Shown: in pieces, positions 1 through 9,037 of the stretch
Layout of the letters: each line of letters begins with the position of its first letter
How positions within the stretch are numbered: position 1 is the first letter of the stretch
Assembly: GCF_000143415.4 (NCBI RefSeq)
Contig: NW_003314355.1
Span: 46,039-66,038 of the forward strand
Length of the DNA stretch: 20,000 nt
Direction of reading: 5' to 3'
Source: Selaginella moellendorffii
Lineage: Eukaryota; Streptophyta; Lycopodiopsida; Selaginellales; Selaginellaceae
Notes under the pieces: generated by a model
Told to the model about the DNA's origin: nothing
The model's database searches: none
Seen by the model: the letters and a program-made list of their open reading frames with translations, nothing else
Position numbers and translations under genes: made by a program

Positions 1-446
1 CTCGGGTCCACCTCAGACTCCATTACGGACTCCATCTCGGACTCCATCTCGGGTCCATCTCGGACTCCATCTCGGACTCCATTTCGGGTCCATCTCGGGT
101 CCACCTCGGACTCCATCTCGGACTCCATCTCGGGTCCATCTCGGACTCCACTTTGGACTCCACTTTGGACTCCAACTCGGGTCCATCTCGGGTCCACCTC
201 GGACTCCATCTCGGACTCCATCTCGGACTCCATCTCGGGTCCATCTCGGACTCCATCTCGGACTCCATTTCGGGTCCATCTCGGGTCCACCTCGGACTCC
301 ATCTCGGACTCCATCTCGGACTCCATCTCGGGTCCATCTCGGACTCCACTTTGGACTCCAACTCGGGTCCATCTCGGGTCCACCTCGGACTCCATCTCGG
401 ACTCCATCTCGGACTCCATCTCGGGTCCATCTCGGACTCCATCTCG
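1..446. repeat. 12/11-bp minisatellite inside LTR1
   Basis: The array is built of TCGGACTCCATC (12 bp) interspersed with TCGGGTCCATC and TCGGGTCCACC (11 bp). Some units have TTTGG or AACTC variants. It recurs in the other LTR1 copies with a different number and order of units. On either strand it gives low-complexity open frames, which I treat as spurious. Confidence 0.92.
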
Positions 447-680
447 GACACTCCCACGTGTCATGTGTTGGTCCTTTTGGGTCCCTTTTTGGAGCCTTGC
501 CTTTTGCTCGCTTCGTGCTCGTTCCTCGAGCACTTCGTTGGGAGTTCCACTCCCGCTCTTGACTTTTCAAGTCGGAGCTTTTGGTCCAAACGTGTTACGC
601 TCGTTTGGCTCTCGCTTCGGCCACTACCATGTGGCGCCCTTCCGGCTCCACTTTGGGGCCTAGGGATTTTGTGTCTCACA
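1..680 (-). repeat. LTR1, 3' LTR of A1 (partial)
   Basis: The segment is collinear with 5740-6449 and 8580-9270. Its right edge on the plus strand is TCTCACA at 680, where homology to 6449 stops. Homology to copy A2 continues past this point because A2 shares the adjacent internal region. The first part is minisatellite and the last ~230 bp is unique LTR sequence. The long overlapping ORFs through it are open only because of the 12-bp periodicity and are not genes. Confidence 0.8.
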
Positions 681-700
681 AATCCACCACCCATAGACGA
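681..700 (-). promoter_or_regulatory. Putative polypurine tract of A1
   Basis: On the minus strand the sequence just upstream of the 3' LTR reads TGGGTGGTGGA followed by TT and then TGTGAG. It is purine-rich and correctly placed to prime plus-strand DNA synthesis, but it is interrupted by T residues, so the call rests mainly on position. The same sequence borders the LTR in A2 (9271-9290). Confidence 0.5.
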
Positions 701-901
701 AGTTCGATGTCCTCATCGAACGGTAAACCCTTTCATAAAGTAACACCCACATGTGTTACCATTTCCATCTTTGGCACCTAGCCAATCTTTGTCTATGGTT
801 TGACATCAAAGGCTCACCATGCCTTGTCCATCCTTTAAGGAGCGTAGTCTCTCCAACTTAGAGATTGATTGGACCACATGTAATGGTTCTCCAATTTTAT
901 T

Positions 902-970
902 GGTTTAGTTCTCGCTAAACCTCTTAGAGACCCTTCTCTAAGTCAATCCCACTACTCCTCCTTGAGTAGT
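902..970. repeat. Three consecutive hairpins in A1
   Basis: The arms are GGTTTAG/CTAAACC (902-908, 915-921), CTTAGAGA/TCTCTAAG (923-930, 935-942) and ACTACTC/GAGTAGT (951-957, 964-970). In A2 the third keeps both arms (9540-9546, 9553-9559), while its six-base loop changes at two positions, from CTCCTT to CTTCTC. Confidence 0.85.
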
Positions 971-1666
971 CTCAATTTCCATTTATTGAATGTTTGCACC
1001 TTGGAACTTTCACTCTTTTGACTTTTTGGGAGTCAATTTCCTAGGTGTCTCCAACACCTTGCATTGCACAGATTGTGCAACTCCACTTCCCTATCCTAGG
1101 AAGTTCATTACTTGAGGGCACCATCATCCTCTCTTCTATTTCGTGCCACCTTGGGCACTAAGTTCCATTTATCATACCTTGTGCTAGGGCTGTCCATGGC
1201 CCTATCATTTGGCTACCTTACCGCTCCCTCACTTGGAGCCTCTACTTCGCCAAATTGGAGCACTTAGGAATCCGTCCTTGAAAGTCCGCTTCCTTTCCCA
1301 CAAGCTGTTAGCATCGAACACATTAGTGTTCCTTGGCTAACTTTGCCATTTGGATCCCTTCCATTAAATTCCATGGCCCAAACTTTGGCCACTAGTCCTT
1401 TGCTCCTATCCTTGATTGTTGCACCCAGCAACATCGGATCGCTACCTCCATTTTTGAGGTATCCTTTCGGTTCCATAGCAAAGACTCTTCTTTGCCAAGT
1501 CCGGAGGATGTTCACCCCTAGTATGTCTCTTTAGCATATTCTGCTATGGGCTCTATCCATGGCCCAACTTCGTGACCCTCCCATGGGTCTTTTATAGAGA
1601 CTACTTTCCTCGGACTCACTATGCCATCGCACGGACATAGTTTATTTCCCTTAGGTGCTCTTCCCA

Positions 1667-1685
1667 CTTGGTCATCGCGACCAAG
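1667..1685. repeat. 7-bp hairpin with a wobble-type change in A2
   Basis: The arms are CTTGGTC (1667-1673) and GACCAAG (1679-1685) with loop ATCGC. The A2 counterpart at 10242-10260 has CTTGGTT, which would pair as G-U in plus-strand RNA, and loop ATCAC. Confidence 0.8.
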
Positions 1686-2156
1686 CCACACCATCTTAAA
1701 CAGTTCAATTTCAACATTTTGAACCAGGAACTTCATTCCTTAGCCAACCAAGGACCTTGTCCTTATCTAGCCATAAGATCACCTAGTGATCTCACCTTGG
1801 CACCTTAACAGAGTTGCCAAGAGGTACTTGGTCTTCTAGACCTCCAAGTTGTTGACTATAACCCCGGGGGCATCCCCCACACTTGGCGGTGCACCCAAGC
1901 TAGCCCTTACGGCCAAGGGTTCATAGCAACTGAGATTAGGTGTCCCCATCTCACTCACCACGACCTTGGTGCCACTTGCACCAAAGTGTTCAAGTTAGAT
2001 ATGCTGAGTTTTCACACTAAGCAATCTAACCGTGCATCACGACTCCGAGGCATCCCTCGCTTGGCGGTGTGCCCAAACCAGTCTCCCCACTGAGAGTCCA
2101 TGACCACCGAAATATGAGTGTCCTCATATTCCAAACCATCACCACGCCCTAGTGAT

Positions 2157-2201
2157 TTGGGACTCGAACCCAAGCACTAGAGGGTCGGGACTCGAACCCA
2201 A
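2157..2201 (-). promoter_or_regulatory. Doublet of tRNA T-arm / Pol III B-box-like motifs
   Basis: On the minus strand GGTTCGAGTCC occurs twice, 28 bp apart (plus-strand 2160-2170 and 2188-2198). It matches the B-box consensus GGTTCGANNCC. Each sits in a T-arm-shaped hairpin with a 5-bp stem and 7-nt loop (2157-2173; 2185-2201, the latter with one wobble). No complete tRNA cloverleaf or convincing A-box was found. The doublet is identical in A2 (10732-10776). It may be a captured tRNA fragment, an internal Pol III promoter, or simply two members of the hairpin array. Confidence 0.5.
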
Positions 2202-2499
2202 CCTCCGTATATGCATCTACGGACGGCATCACACTAGATGCCTGGCGTGACTCCCCACGCCGGTGCACCAACCTATTTTTAAAGCGTGCTACAGATCACA
2301 GCTTAGGAACCTAGTTCCTCCACACTGCCAAGTCCTCTCACTTGACATGTCTATGATCATGCATGGACTCCTCCATGCTCGGCCCCATGGCCCACCCTTT
2401 TTGAAGTTATCACCTTCAACTAGGGTCTTTGTTCCCCCGACGTGCCAATCTCACTTGGCAAGTTCTCCGACCATTGTAACATGGTTCCTGCATAAGCGT

Positions 2500-2545
2500 G
2501 AAAGTCCTTGACCATCGACTTTCGTTCAAAGCCCTCTCTTTGAAC
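2500..2545. repeat. Two hairpins placed exactly end to end
   Basis: GAAAGTC/GACTTTC (2500-2506, 2517-2523) is followed without a spacer by GTTCAAAG/CTTTGAAC (2524-2531, 2538-2545). The second is unchanged in A2 (11099-11120). Confidence 0.85.
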
Positions 2546-2862
2546 ACTCGGGAACTACTTCCCTAACCTTGATAACCTTGCCTCATGGCAAGCTTCAAGA
2601 CCACGCTTCTGCTGCGCCACTCTGATTTCGCGCGTTCCATGAACCATTTACACTTGGCATTTCTAGGTACTACGCTACCTAGAATCGTCTTTGGGAACCT
2701 TGAAAGAACTCTGTCCCTCAACTTGCTAAGGCCTCCCCTTTCGCAAGCTTTATAGTTGCCATATAGTCTAACATGGACAATTCCATATTTTAGACCCTCT
2801 ATGGCATCACGGTTGCTAGCAACAACATCCTCGAGCACCCTCTTGATTCTCCACTCCCAGCT

Positions 2863-2886
2863 GGCATAACCAACCTTGGTTATGCC
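2863..2886. repeat. Longest perfect hairpin of the internal region (11-bp arms)
   Basis: The arms are GGCATAACCAA (2863-2873) and TTGGTTATGCC (2876-2886), separated by two bases. It is identical in A2 at 11438-11461, although the sequence just upstream (2812-2850) differs considerably between the copies. Confidence 0.9.
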
Positions 2887-3812
2887 CTTTGATTCCTATG
2901 GTTCGGTTCTATCCCCTTCTTGCTTTTTGGCTTCACACCTTTCCTTTGGTCATTCTCCTCCAGACCAGGAGGATAGCTTTGCACTTTCTATCATGCCTTA
3001 GCAAGTATTCTTAGGGATGAACCTACCCAATAGCCTAGGGAGTGGTTCCTCAATCCGGGTATGCTCACCCTATAATCCAACACGCTGGGATTACATTGTT
3101 GCTTATGGGCCTTTACATGCCCATCACTAGCCTTGCCAAAATTCCATTTTTGGCTTTGTCCAACTCGGGTAGACAGTCCTCTCCTGTCTCCGCAACCTTG
3201 GACATTTGGATAGCACCTTCTATCCACCATTCGCTAGGGACTTAGTCCCTTGGGCTTTATCCATTGCCCTCGCGACATCAAACACCACCTTCTGGTGTTC
3301 TAGAGTGTTCGGGTGTCCCAATGATGGCTTTCTTGACAATGAGTATTTCCTTTTATGACATTGACTTACTATATCGCAACATAAGCAACTTATCCCCCGT
3401 AAGGGTATATCCGACTTCCCTATACTAGAAGTCTTGGGTAGCTACCTTCTACCCGTTTAACCAGTTATTTTGCACCTCTTGCTTAGTTGCCTCATGGTTG
3501 TCAAGTTCTACAACTCATTGCTTGGTGCTTGCACACCTCCATCACTATCTGGGTCACCACACTCCAACTGCATGCTCTGCAGCTTAGGCTATGCCATTCC
3601 CATTTCCATTGGGATTCCTTTGGCAAGGGGTTCTCATGAACCCACCAACATAGCCTCAAGGTATCACACCTTGGCACATTTGGTGTCTCCACACCATCGG
3701 CTCCACGAGCCTACCTGTATGACATTTCCCTTCGTGTCTAAGTCTTTGCCAAGACCAACACCGCTCTTTCTCATGCCAACCGTCTGTTAGCACTGCCCCA
3801 TAGAGGTCACAC

Positions 3813-3833
3813 ACAACTTTATGTCAAAGTTGT
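3813..3833. repeat. 8-bp hairpin, loop differs between copies
   Basis: The arms are ACAACTTT (3813-3820) and AAAGTTGT (3826-3833) with loop ATGTC. In A2 (12395-12415) both arms are identical and the loop is GTGTC. Confidence 0.85.
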
Positions 3834-4724
3834 TTTCTTCTGGGAACACCTTTCCCATAACTTTAGCATGGCACATTTTGCCATCGATGAGATACTCTCT
3901 GTTCTCATCCTTGGATCCTATGATCCCCCCCCCATCCTTTGTGGGGTACAACGCACCTCAGTCCAAATGCTTCATTCAGTCCTTTTAGGACCATTCGTTG
4001 ACTCTACTTGAGTCATCCAGCAGTTTTGGACTTGGTTAATCCAGAGACCCGTAAGGTCCTACTTGTGAGGCACTAGTTCACTAGAATACACTTTTTGCAT
4101 TCCTGTCCTACTCAAAAGGACTATTTTCACAAGTGTTACTCCGACACTTGATTTTGTTCTCTAGGGGCAACCTTTGCCCCTTAGGACTACTTGTCCATGT
4201 GATGAGAACACCAACTCATCCACTTAATACACCCCCAACTCCTTGGGTTGTTCCAGCATTTATTAGAGGTAGCCCCGGCCACCATTTCAAGGACTTGAGT
4301 CCTCTTCCGTATTTGACCTTCCACGGTCATTACCTTTGGTCTCACATTCATGAGCACCAACCTCAACTATATGAGGATAATCTTGTGACTCCTTTATTGT
4401 TTTGGAGTCTCTATCTTTCCCGTGATCCCAACTTTAGTTGTTTACCACAACAACCTTAGCCAATTTGCTGAGACAAATGCTCATCCGGATCACATCCTCA
4501 ACTCAATGAGGAAAACCTTGCACTGTTCCCAAGATCCCAAAGTCGTTCCATTATTGGCCCTTTTCTATCCACCACCTCGTCTACAAGTTCACACATGAAC
4601 TGTAATGGAGAGCCATGTCTTCCAGACTTGCTACTCCTCAAGGATAGGCCCACTCCTCGGACCTTCCGATGCCAACACTAGTGGTGATATACTTGAGCAC
4701 CAATAAAAGTCGGACTAAGGAACA

Positions 4725-4736
4725 GCTCCGATACCA
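4725..4736 (-). promoter_or_regulatory. Primer-binding site of A1 (initiator tRNA-Met type)
   Basis: The minus strand reads TGGTATCGGAGC, three bases after the CTACA end of the 5' LTR. It differs at one position from TGGTATCAGAGC, the PBS complementary to the 3' end of plant initiator tRNA-Met. This fixes the element's orientation and the inner edge of the LTR. Confidence 0.85.
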
Positions 4737-5743
4737 AATTGTAGGCGACTAAATTTTCCATTTTACTTTAGTCACTTAACCACACCTCCGACCACTTGGA
4801 GGAGTCTCATTCACAACCTCCATCAGTCCAATTCAGGACTTGGGACTTGCTAGCCCCAAGAATGGCATCCATGCCACTCCACACTTGCACCTGGTCCAAG
4901 TGCTCCACGTGTCCGGTCCTGAGACCGACACCCAAAGGTACCACTGACATCTCGGCCCGTTACGCTAAGGCCATGCCCATTCACCTTTGCTGCACTAGTG
5001 GTTCAACACCACTTGCATCACCACCTCGTCTCTCCAAGACTGGGTCATGTGTCCACGAGTGGTCATCCTAGATCCACTCCTTAGCATCCTTAGGATGCCC
5101 ACAGACCTGGGGAATTGCCTTCCCCAAAGTCCCTTTGTCAGTTCCTACCAAGTCCCTTTCTGCCCCTGGCCGTGTTTGCCAACACTACCACTGGATCGAG
5201 GCCCACAGGCCCGACCACTAAGTCCCACGGTCCTCTGGGACTTCCTCACCACATGACCGTGTCCTTGGTCACTACCCCAGAGGACTGCTCCTCCTCCTTT
5301 CCACAGTCTGGGCCTTTGGGACAACATTTCGGAACACTGTGGCCTTACGCGAGCCACCTGGGTACTCTCCCCGCCTTTCGCCTTTAGGTGCTCTAGCCAT
5401 GGGCTTAGAGCGAGATTCCGTTGAGCCACGCCTGGTATCCAAGTAGGTAGTGCCACCCACACTTGGACTGGGAGCATCGGCCAGTCGATCTCCCGGGGGA
5501 ACTAGAGCCGGCTCTTGAACACTTCACCAAGCTACCCCGCTTGTCGGTCCGTGTTCACTCTAGTCTTGGACTTCCCAGTGGGCAGCTCATCACCCAACAC
5601 TGGGTCCGGCCTTCCTGGGCCAAACTGGCCTTTCCTGGCCAAACTGGCTCCACTGCAGTCCTCCCCCTACTATACTTTTGGGGCTCACCAAACCCCCCAG
5701 GGTCTGGGAGACGAACGCTTTGGGCTTTCACCCTCTCAGGCTC

Positions 5744-5904
5744 CGGACTCGGACTCGGACTCGGACTCGGACTCGGACTCGGATTCGGACTCGGACTCAG
5801 GCTCGGGTTCGGGCTCGGTCTTGGCCTCGGCCTCGGTCTCGGTCTCGGTCCCGATCTCGGTCTCGGTCTCGGTCTCAGTCCCGGTCTCAGTTCCGGTCTC
5901 CGTC
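5744..5904. repeat. CGGACT/CGGTCT hexamer array in LTR1
   Basis: Tandem CGGACT units grade into CGGGCT, CGGCCT and CGGTCT variants and then run straight into the 12-bp minisatellite, whose unit also contains TCGGAC. The 12-mer may therefore have arisen from the hexamer. Confidence 0.85.
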
Positions 5905-5910
5905 TCGACT

Positions 5911-6213
5911 TCGGACTCCATCTCGGGTCCATCTCGGACTCCATCTCGGACTCCATTTCGGGTCCATCTCGGGTCCACCTCGGACTCCATCTCGGACTCC
6001 ATCTCGGACTCCATCTCGGGTCCATCTCGGACTCCATCTCGGACTCCATTTCGGGTCCATCTCGGGTCCACCTCGGACTCCATCTCGGACTCCATCTCGG
6101 GTCCATCTCGGACTCCACTTTGGACTCCAACTCGGGTCCATCTCGGGTCCACCTCGGACTCCATCTCGGACTCCATCTCGGACTCCATCTCGGGTCCATC
6201 TCGGACTCCATCT
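5911..6213. repeat. 12/11-bp minisatellite, second copy
   Basis: It has the same TCGGACTCCATC and TCGGGTCCATC/ACC units as 1-446, with a different unit order and number. Confidence 0.9.
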
Positions 6214-6449
6214 CGGACACTCCCACGTGTCATGTGTTGGTCCTTTTGGGTCCCTTTTTGGAGCCTTGCCTTTTGCTCGCTTCGTGCTCGTTCCTCGAGC
6301 ACTTCGTTGGGAGTTCCACTCCCGCTCTTGACTTTTCAAGTCGGAGCTTTTGGTCCAAACGTGTTACGCTCGTTTGGCTCTCGCTTCGGCCACTACCATG
6401 TGGCGCCCTTCCGGCTCCACTTTGGGGCATAGGGATTTTGTGTCTCACA

Positions 6450-7869
6450 ATCTGTTGGTCACTTTGCTCGAAAACCATTCCGTTTTCGTAAGCCAGTACA
6501 AACTAGTGAAGGGGTTGGAGTTGACTTCGGTTGGCTTAGACCTTGATAGGTAGTTTGTATGATGCGACCCGAAAGGGATGCTAACTTTTGGGGCTAAAGC
6601 AATTGAGTTGGATAGAGTCTGGAGTTGATGTAGAAAAGTGGCTGTTGCACTTTTCTAAGAAAGGTGACTCTTGTGCCTTTCTTTTGTAGCATTATGCTCG
6701 GTGGCAGGTTGCACCTTGCATTTCATTAGACTCTATGAGAGTAGTGAGCTCTCACTGATCTTGACTTAGTCTTGGTGGCCCTGCGCTTTGGCTAAGGATG
6801 GTGATGTCCAACTTGGTTGGTTAAGGTTAAGATGTTGGTACCCGTACTATAGCTTTGTCTATGAGGAGGTTGTGTACCGATATGAGTTCATCTCATGGTC
6901 TTCACTTTCGTTTCGGCTGGGTGTTGATCATGCATAGCTAGCCTCTTCAAGGCATGCTCAGAGCTAGTGGCTAAATGTTTGAGTGAGCTTATTGCGGTTG
7001 AGTTGGATTCGAGTGCTCATTTAGTTTGTGCTTGTCTATGAACTTTTATCTCGTACCTGGGGTATCACGTTCTTGTTGGACGAGTATATAACTTAGTGAC
7101 AAGCATTGGTGTTTGGGTCTTGTGAAGGCAAGTTGGGGAGTGATTGTTAGTTGCTTTGCGACTAGTGATTACTTGTAGACTTCATCAAGGACTGTTGACA
7201 CTTGCTTTGCTCGATGATAATTTAGCAGTGATGGGCTTGCTTTACCGGATAGTGTTGCAGAGGATCGTGTCGTTAGACATACATGGGTTTCCATGTTGAC
7301 ATGTCGACTCTACCTCTGTCGATATCATTTGGTTACATTTAGTCCGTGGTGTTGGATTTCATTGAGTCTTGGATGTGGTGATTCACTCTTTGATGAAATG
7401 TTATCTATAACTGAGTATTGCTGAAGGATTGGTCTCGGATACTAAGTATAGTATCTTCGACTTTGGTTAGCTTGGTTGCTGGAAAGCTCCGAGTGGTGAT
7501 TCACTCTTGCTTTCTTCTAGCTTTGTCCTGATGTTGATGGCATTGAAGTGATGCCTTGTCATTGATATTGTTGATATTGAGATCTGAGTGAAATGAGATA
7601 TCCTTCCAAAGATTGATATTGAGTTTCATTAGTCTTGATGAATATAGTGTTGATGATTTGGCTATAGCTTTGTGTTGTTGGCATTCGTGCATTTGCTAGT
7701 TAGCAACTGTGTTGATGTTCAAATGAACTGAGTGGCAAGTTGAGTTAGTTGTGTTCTAGACGAGATTGTTTAGTAAGGGTTGAGCTTTAGCTTTTCCTTG
7801 AAAAGTGATTTAGTCGTGGACTATGCTAACTCTACGAGAAGAAGAGTTAGTGATCGATATAAGAGCTCA
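6450..7869. other. Unassigned GT-rich segment between the two LTR1 copies
   Basis: No gene is recognised; the longest open frame is about 63 codons (7501-7692, minus) and has no familiar motif. On the plus strand the segment is rich in T and G, unlike the C/T-rich plus strand of A1 and A2. It also contains close-set hairpins, for example 6631-6657, 6657-6683, GATACT/AGTATC near 7437-7454, and CTAACTC/GAGTTAG near 7827-7851. It is the right flank of A1, into which A1 inserted. It could be the internal region of a related element in the opposite orientation, but I found no direct match elsewhere in the window. Confidence 0.6.
6631..6683. repeat. Two adjacent hairpins in the unassigned segment
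   Basis: TAGAAAAGTG/CACTTTTCTA (6631-6640, 6648-6657, 7-nt loop) shares its last base with AAGAAAGG/CCTTTCTT (6657-6664, 6676-6683). Confidence 0.85.
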
Positions 7870-8582
7870 TCTCCAAGACTGGGCCATCTGTCCACGAGTG
7901 GTCATCCTGGATCCACTCCTTAGCATCCTTAGGATGCCCACAGACCTGGGGAATCGCCTTCCCGAAAGTCCCTTTGTCAGTTCCTACCAAGTCCCTTTCT
8001 GCCCCTGGCCGTGTTTGCCAACACTGCCACTGGATCAAGGCCCACAGGCCCGACCACTAAGTCCCATGGTCCTCTGGGACTTCCTCACCACACGACTGTG
8101 TCCTTGGTCACTACCCCAGAGAACTGCTCCTCTTCCTTTCCACAGTCTGGGCCTTTGGGACAACATTTCGGAACACCGTGGCCTTACGCGAGCCACCTGG
8201 GTACTCTCCTCGCCTTCTGCCCTTGGGTGCTCTAGCCATGGGCTTAGAGCGGGTTCCGTTGAGCCACACCAGGTATCCAAGTAGGTAGTGCCACCCACAC
8301 TTGGTCTGGGAGCATCGGCCAGTCGATCTCCCGGGGGAACTAGAGCCGGCTCTTGAACACTTCACCAAGCTACCCCGCTTGTCGGTCCGTGTTCACTCTA
8401 GTCTTGGACTTCCCAGTGGGCAGCTCATCACCCAACACTGGGTCCGGCCTTCCTGGGCCAAACTGGCCTTTCCTGGCCAAACTGGCTCCACTGCAGTCCT
8501 CCCCCTTACTATACTTTTGGAGCTCACCAAACCCCCCAGGGTCTGGGAGACGAACGCTTTGGGCTTTCACCCTCTCAGGCTC

Positions 8583-8706
8583 CGGACTCGGACTCGGACT
8601 CGGACTCGGACTCGGACTCGGACTCGGACTCGGGCTCGGGCTCGGTCTTGGCCTCGGCCTCGGTCTCGGTCTCGGTCCCGGTCTCGGTCCCGGTCTCGGT
8701 CTCGAC
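8583..8706. repeat. CGGACT/CGGTCT hexamer array, second copy
   Basis: It is equivalent to 5744-5904 but shorter, with a purer run of CGGACT units at its start. Confidence 0.85.
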
Positions 8707-8707
8707 T

Positions 8708-9037
8708 TCGGACTCCATCTTAGACTCCATCTCGGGTCCATCTCGGGTCCACCTCGGACTCCATCTCGGACTCCATCTCGGACTCCATCTCGGACTCCAT
8801 CTCGGACTCCATCTCGGGTCCATCTCGGGTCCATCTCGGACTCCATCTCGGACTCCATCTCGGGTCCATCTCGGACTCCATCTCGGACTCCATTTCGGGT
8901 CCATCTCGGGTCCACCTCGGACTCCATCTCGGACTCCATCTCGGACTCCATCTCGGACTGCATCTCGGACTCCATCTCGGGTCCATCTCGGGTCCATCTC
9001 GGACTCCATCTCGGACTCCATCTCGGGTCCATCTCGG
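8708..9037. repeat. 12/11-bp minisatellite, third copy
   Basis: It has the same units as 1-446 and 5911-6213 but includes longer uninterrupted runs of the 12-mer, which suggests recent unit gain. Confidence 0.9.

Larger units (their letters stand above)
681..4739 (-). mobile_element. Non-coding internal region of A1, a dense array of short hairpins
   Basis: There is no ORF with recognisable retroelement motifs; open frames are about 110 codons or less and match nothing I know. Short perfect inverted repeats occur throughout, often abutting. Examples are 902-921 (7-bp arms), 923-942 (8), 951-970 (7), 1667-1685 (7), 1776-1792 (7), 1966-1984 (7), 2111-2130 (7), 2500-2523 (7), 2524-2545 (8), 2662-2683 (7), 2863-2886 (11), 3281-3299 (7), 3813-3833 (8), 4130-4150 (7) and 4163-4181 (8). 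The region is repeated at 9271-13321 with scattered differences that fall preferentially in hairpin loops. It occupies the place of leader plus gag-pol in an autonomous element. Its function is unknown; structure-based RNA packaging or regulation is inference. Confidence 0.8.
1..6449 (-). mobile_element. Non-autonomous LTR retrotransposon A1 (LARD-like), left end cut by window
   Basis: Read on the minus strand this is 5' LTR (4740-6449), PBS (4725-4736), a ~4.06-kb internal region without coding capacity (681-4739), and a partial 3' LTR (1-680). The LTR begins TGTGAG and ends CTACA on the sense strand, giving the usual TG...CA termini. Both LTR copies end at the same TCTCACA on the plus strand, after which they diverge. 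Over the ~230 bp next to that end the two LTRs differ at one base by eye (6430), so the insertion looks recent. No gag, protease, RT, RNase H or integrase motif is visible, so it must be mobilised in trans. The target-site duplication cannot be checked because the left flank is outside the window. Confidence 0.82.
4740..6449 (-). repeat. LTR1, full-length 5' LTR of A1
   Basis: This 1,710-bp LTR runs on the sense strand from TGTGAG (6449) to CTACA (4740). The inner edge is fixed by the PBS and the outer edge by loss of homology with the other copies after 6449. It contains a hexamer array (5744-5904) and a minisatellite (5911-6213), which make up about a quarter of its length. Short hairpins also occur here, for example GCATCC/GGATGC near 5086-5100 and TGGGGAA/TTCCCCA near 5108-5126. 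Open frames of 200-340 codons through the arrays consist of SD, GL, RT or SP dipeptide runs and are artefacts of the periodicity. TATA box and transcription start were not located with confidence. Confidence 0.82.

Noticed and set aside
153-743. Possible repetitive secreted or structural protein in the minisatellite
   Set aside because: It is an LTR repeat artefact; the frame crosses the LTR boundary at 680 and the periodicity explains its openness.
2157-2201. Complete tRNA gene
   Set aside because: Only T-arm-like hairpins are present; no D-arm, anticodon arm or acceptor stem could be assembled around them.
681-4739. CRISPR-like array
   Set aside because: The hairpins are mostly different in sequence, have no constant repeat or spacer length, and lie in a plant retroelement.
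5463-6491. Long open frame (342 codons) through LTR1, with similar frames at 5515-6432, 5555-6226, 8353-9333 and 8370-9047
   Set aside because: Five or six frames are open at once because the hexamer and 12-mer arrays lack stops in any frame; products are dipeptide runs with no domain.
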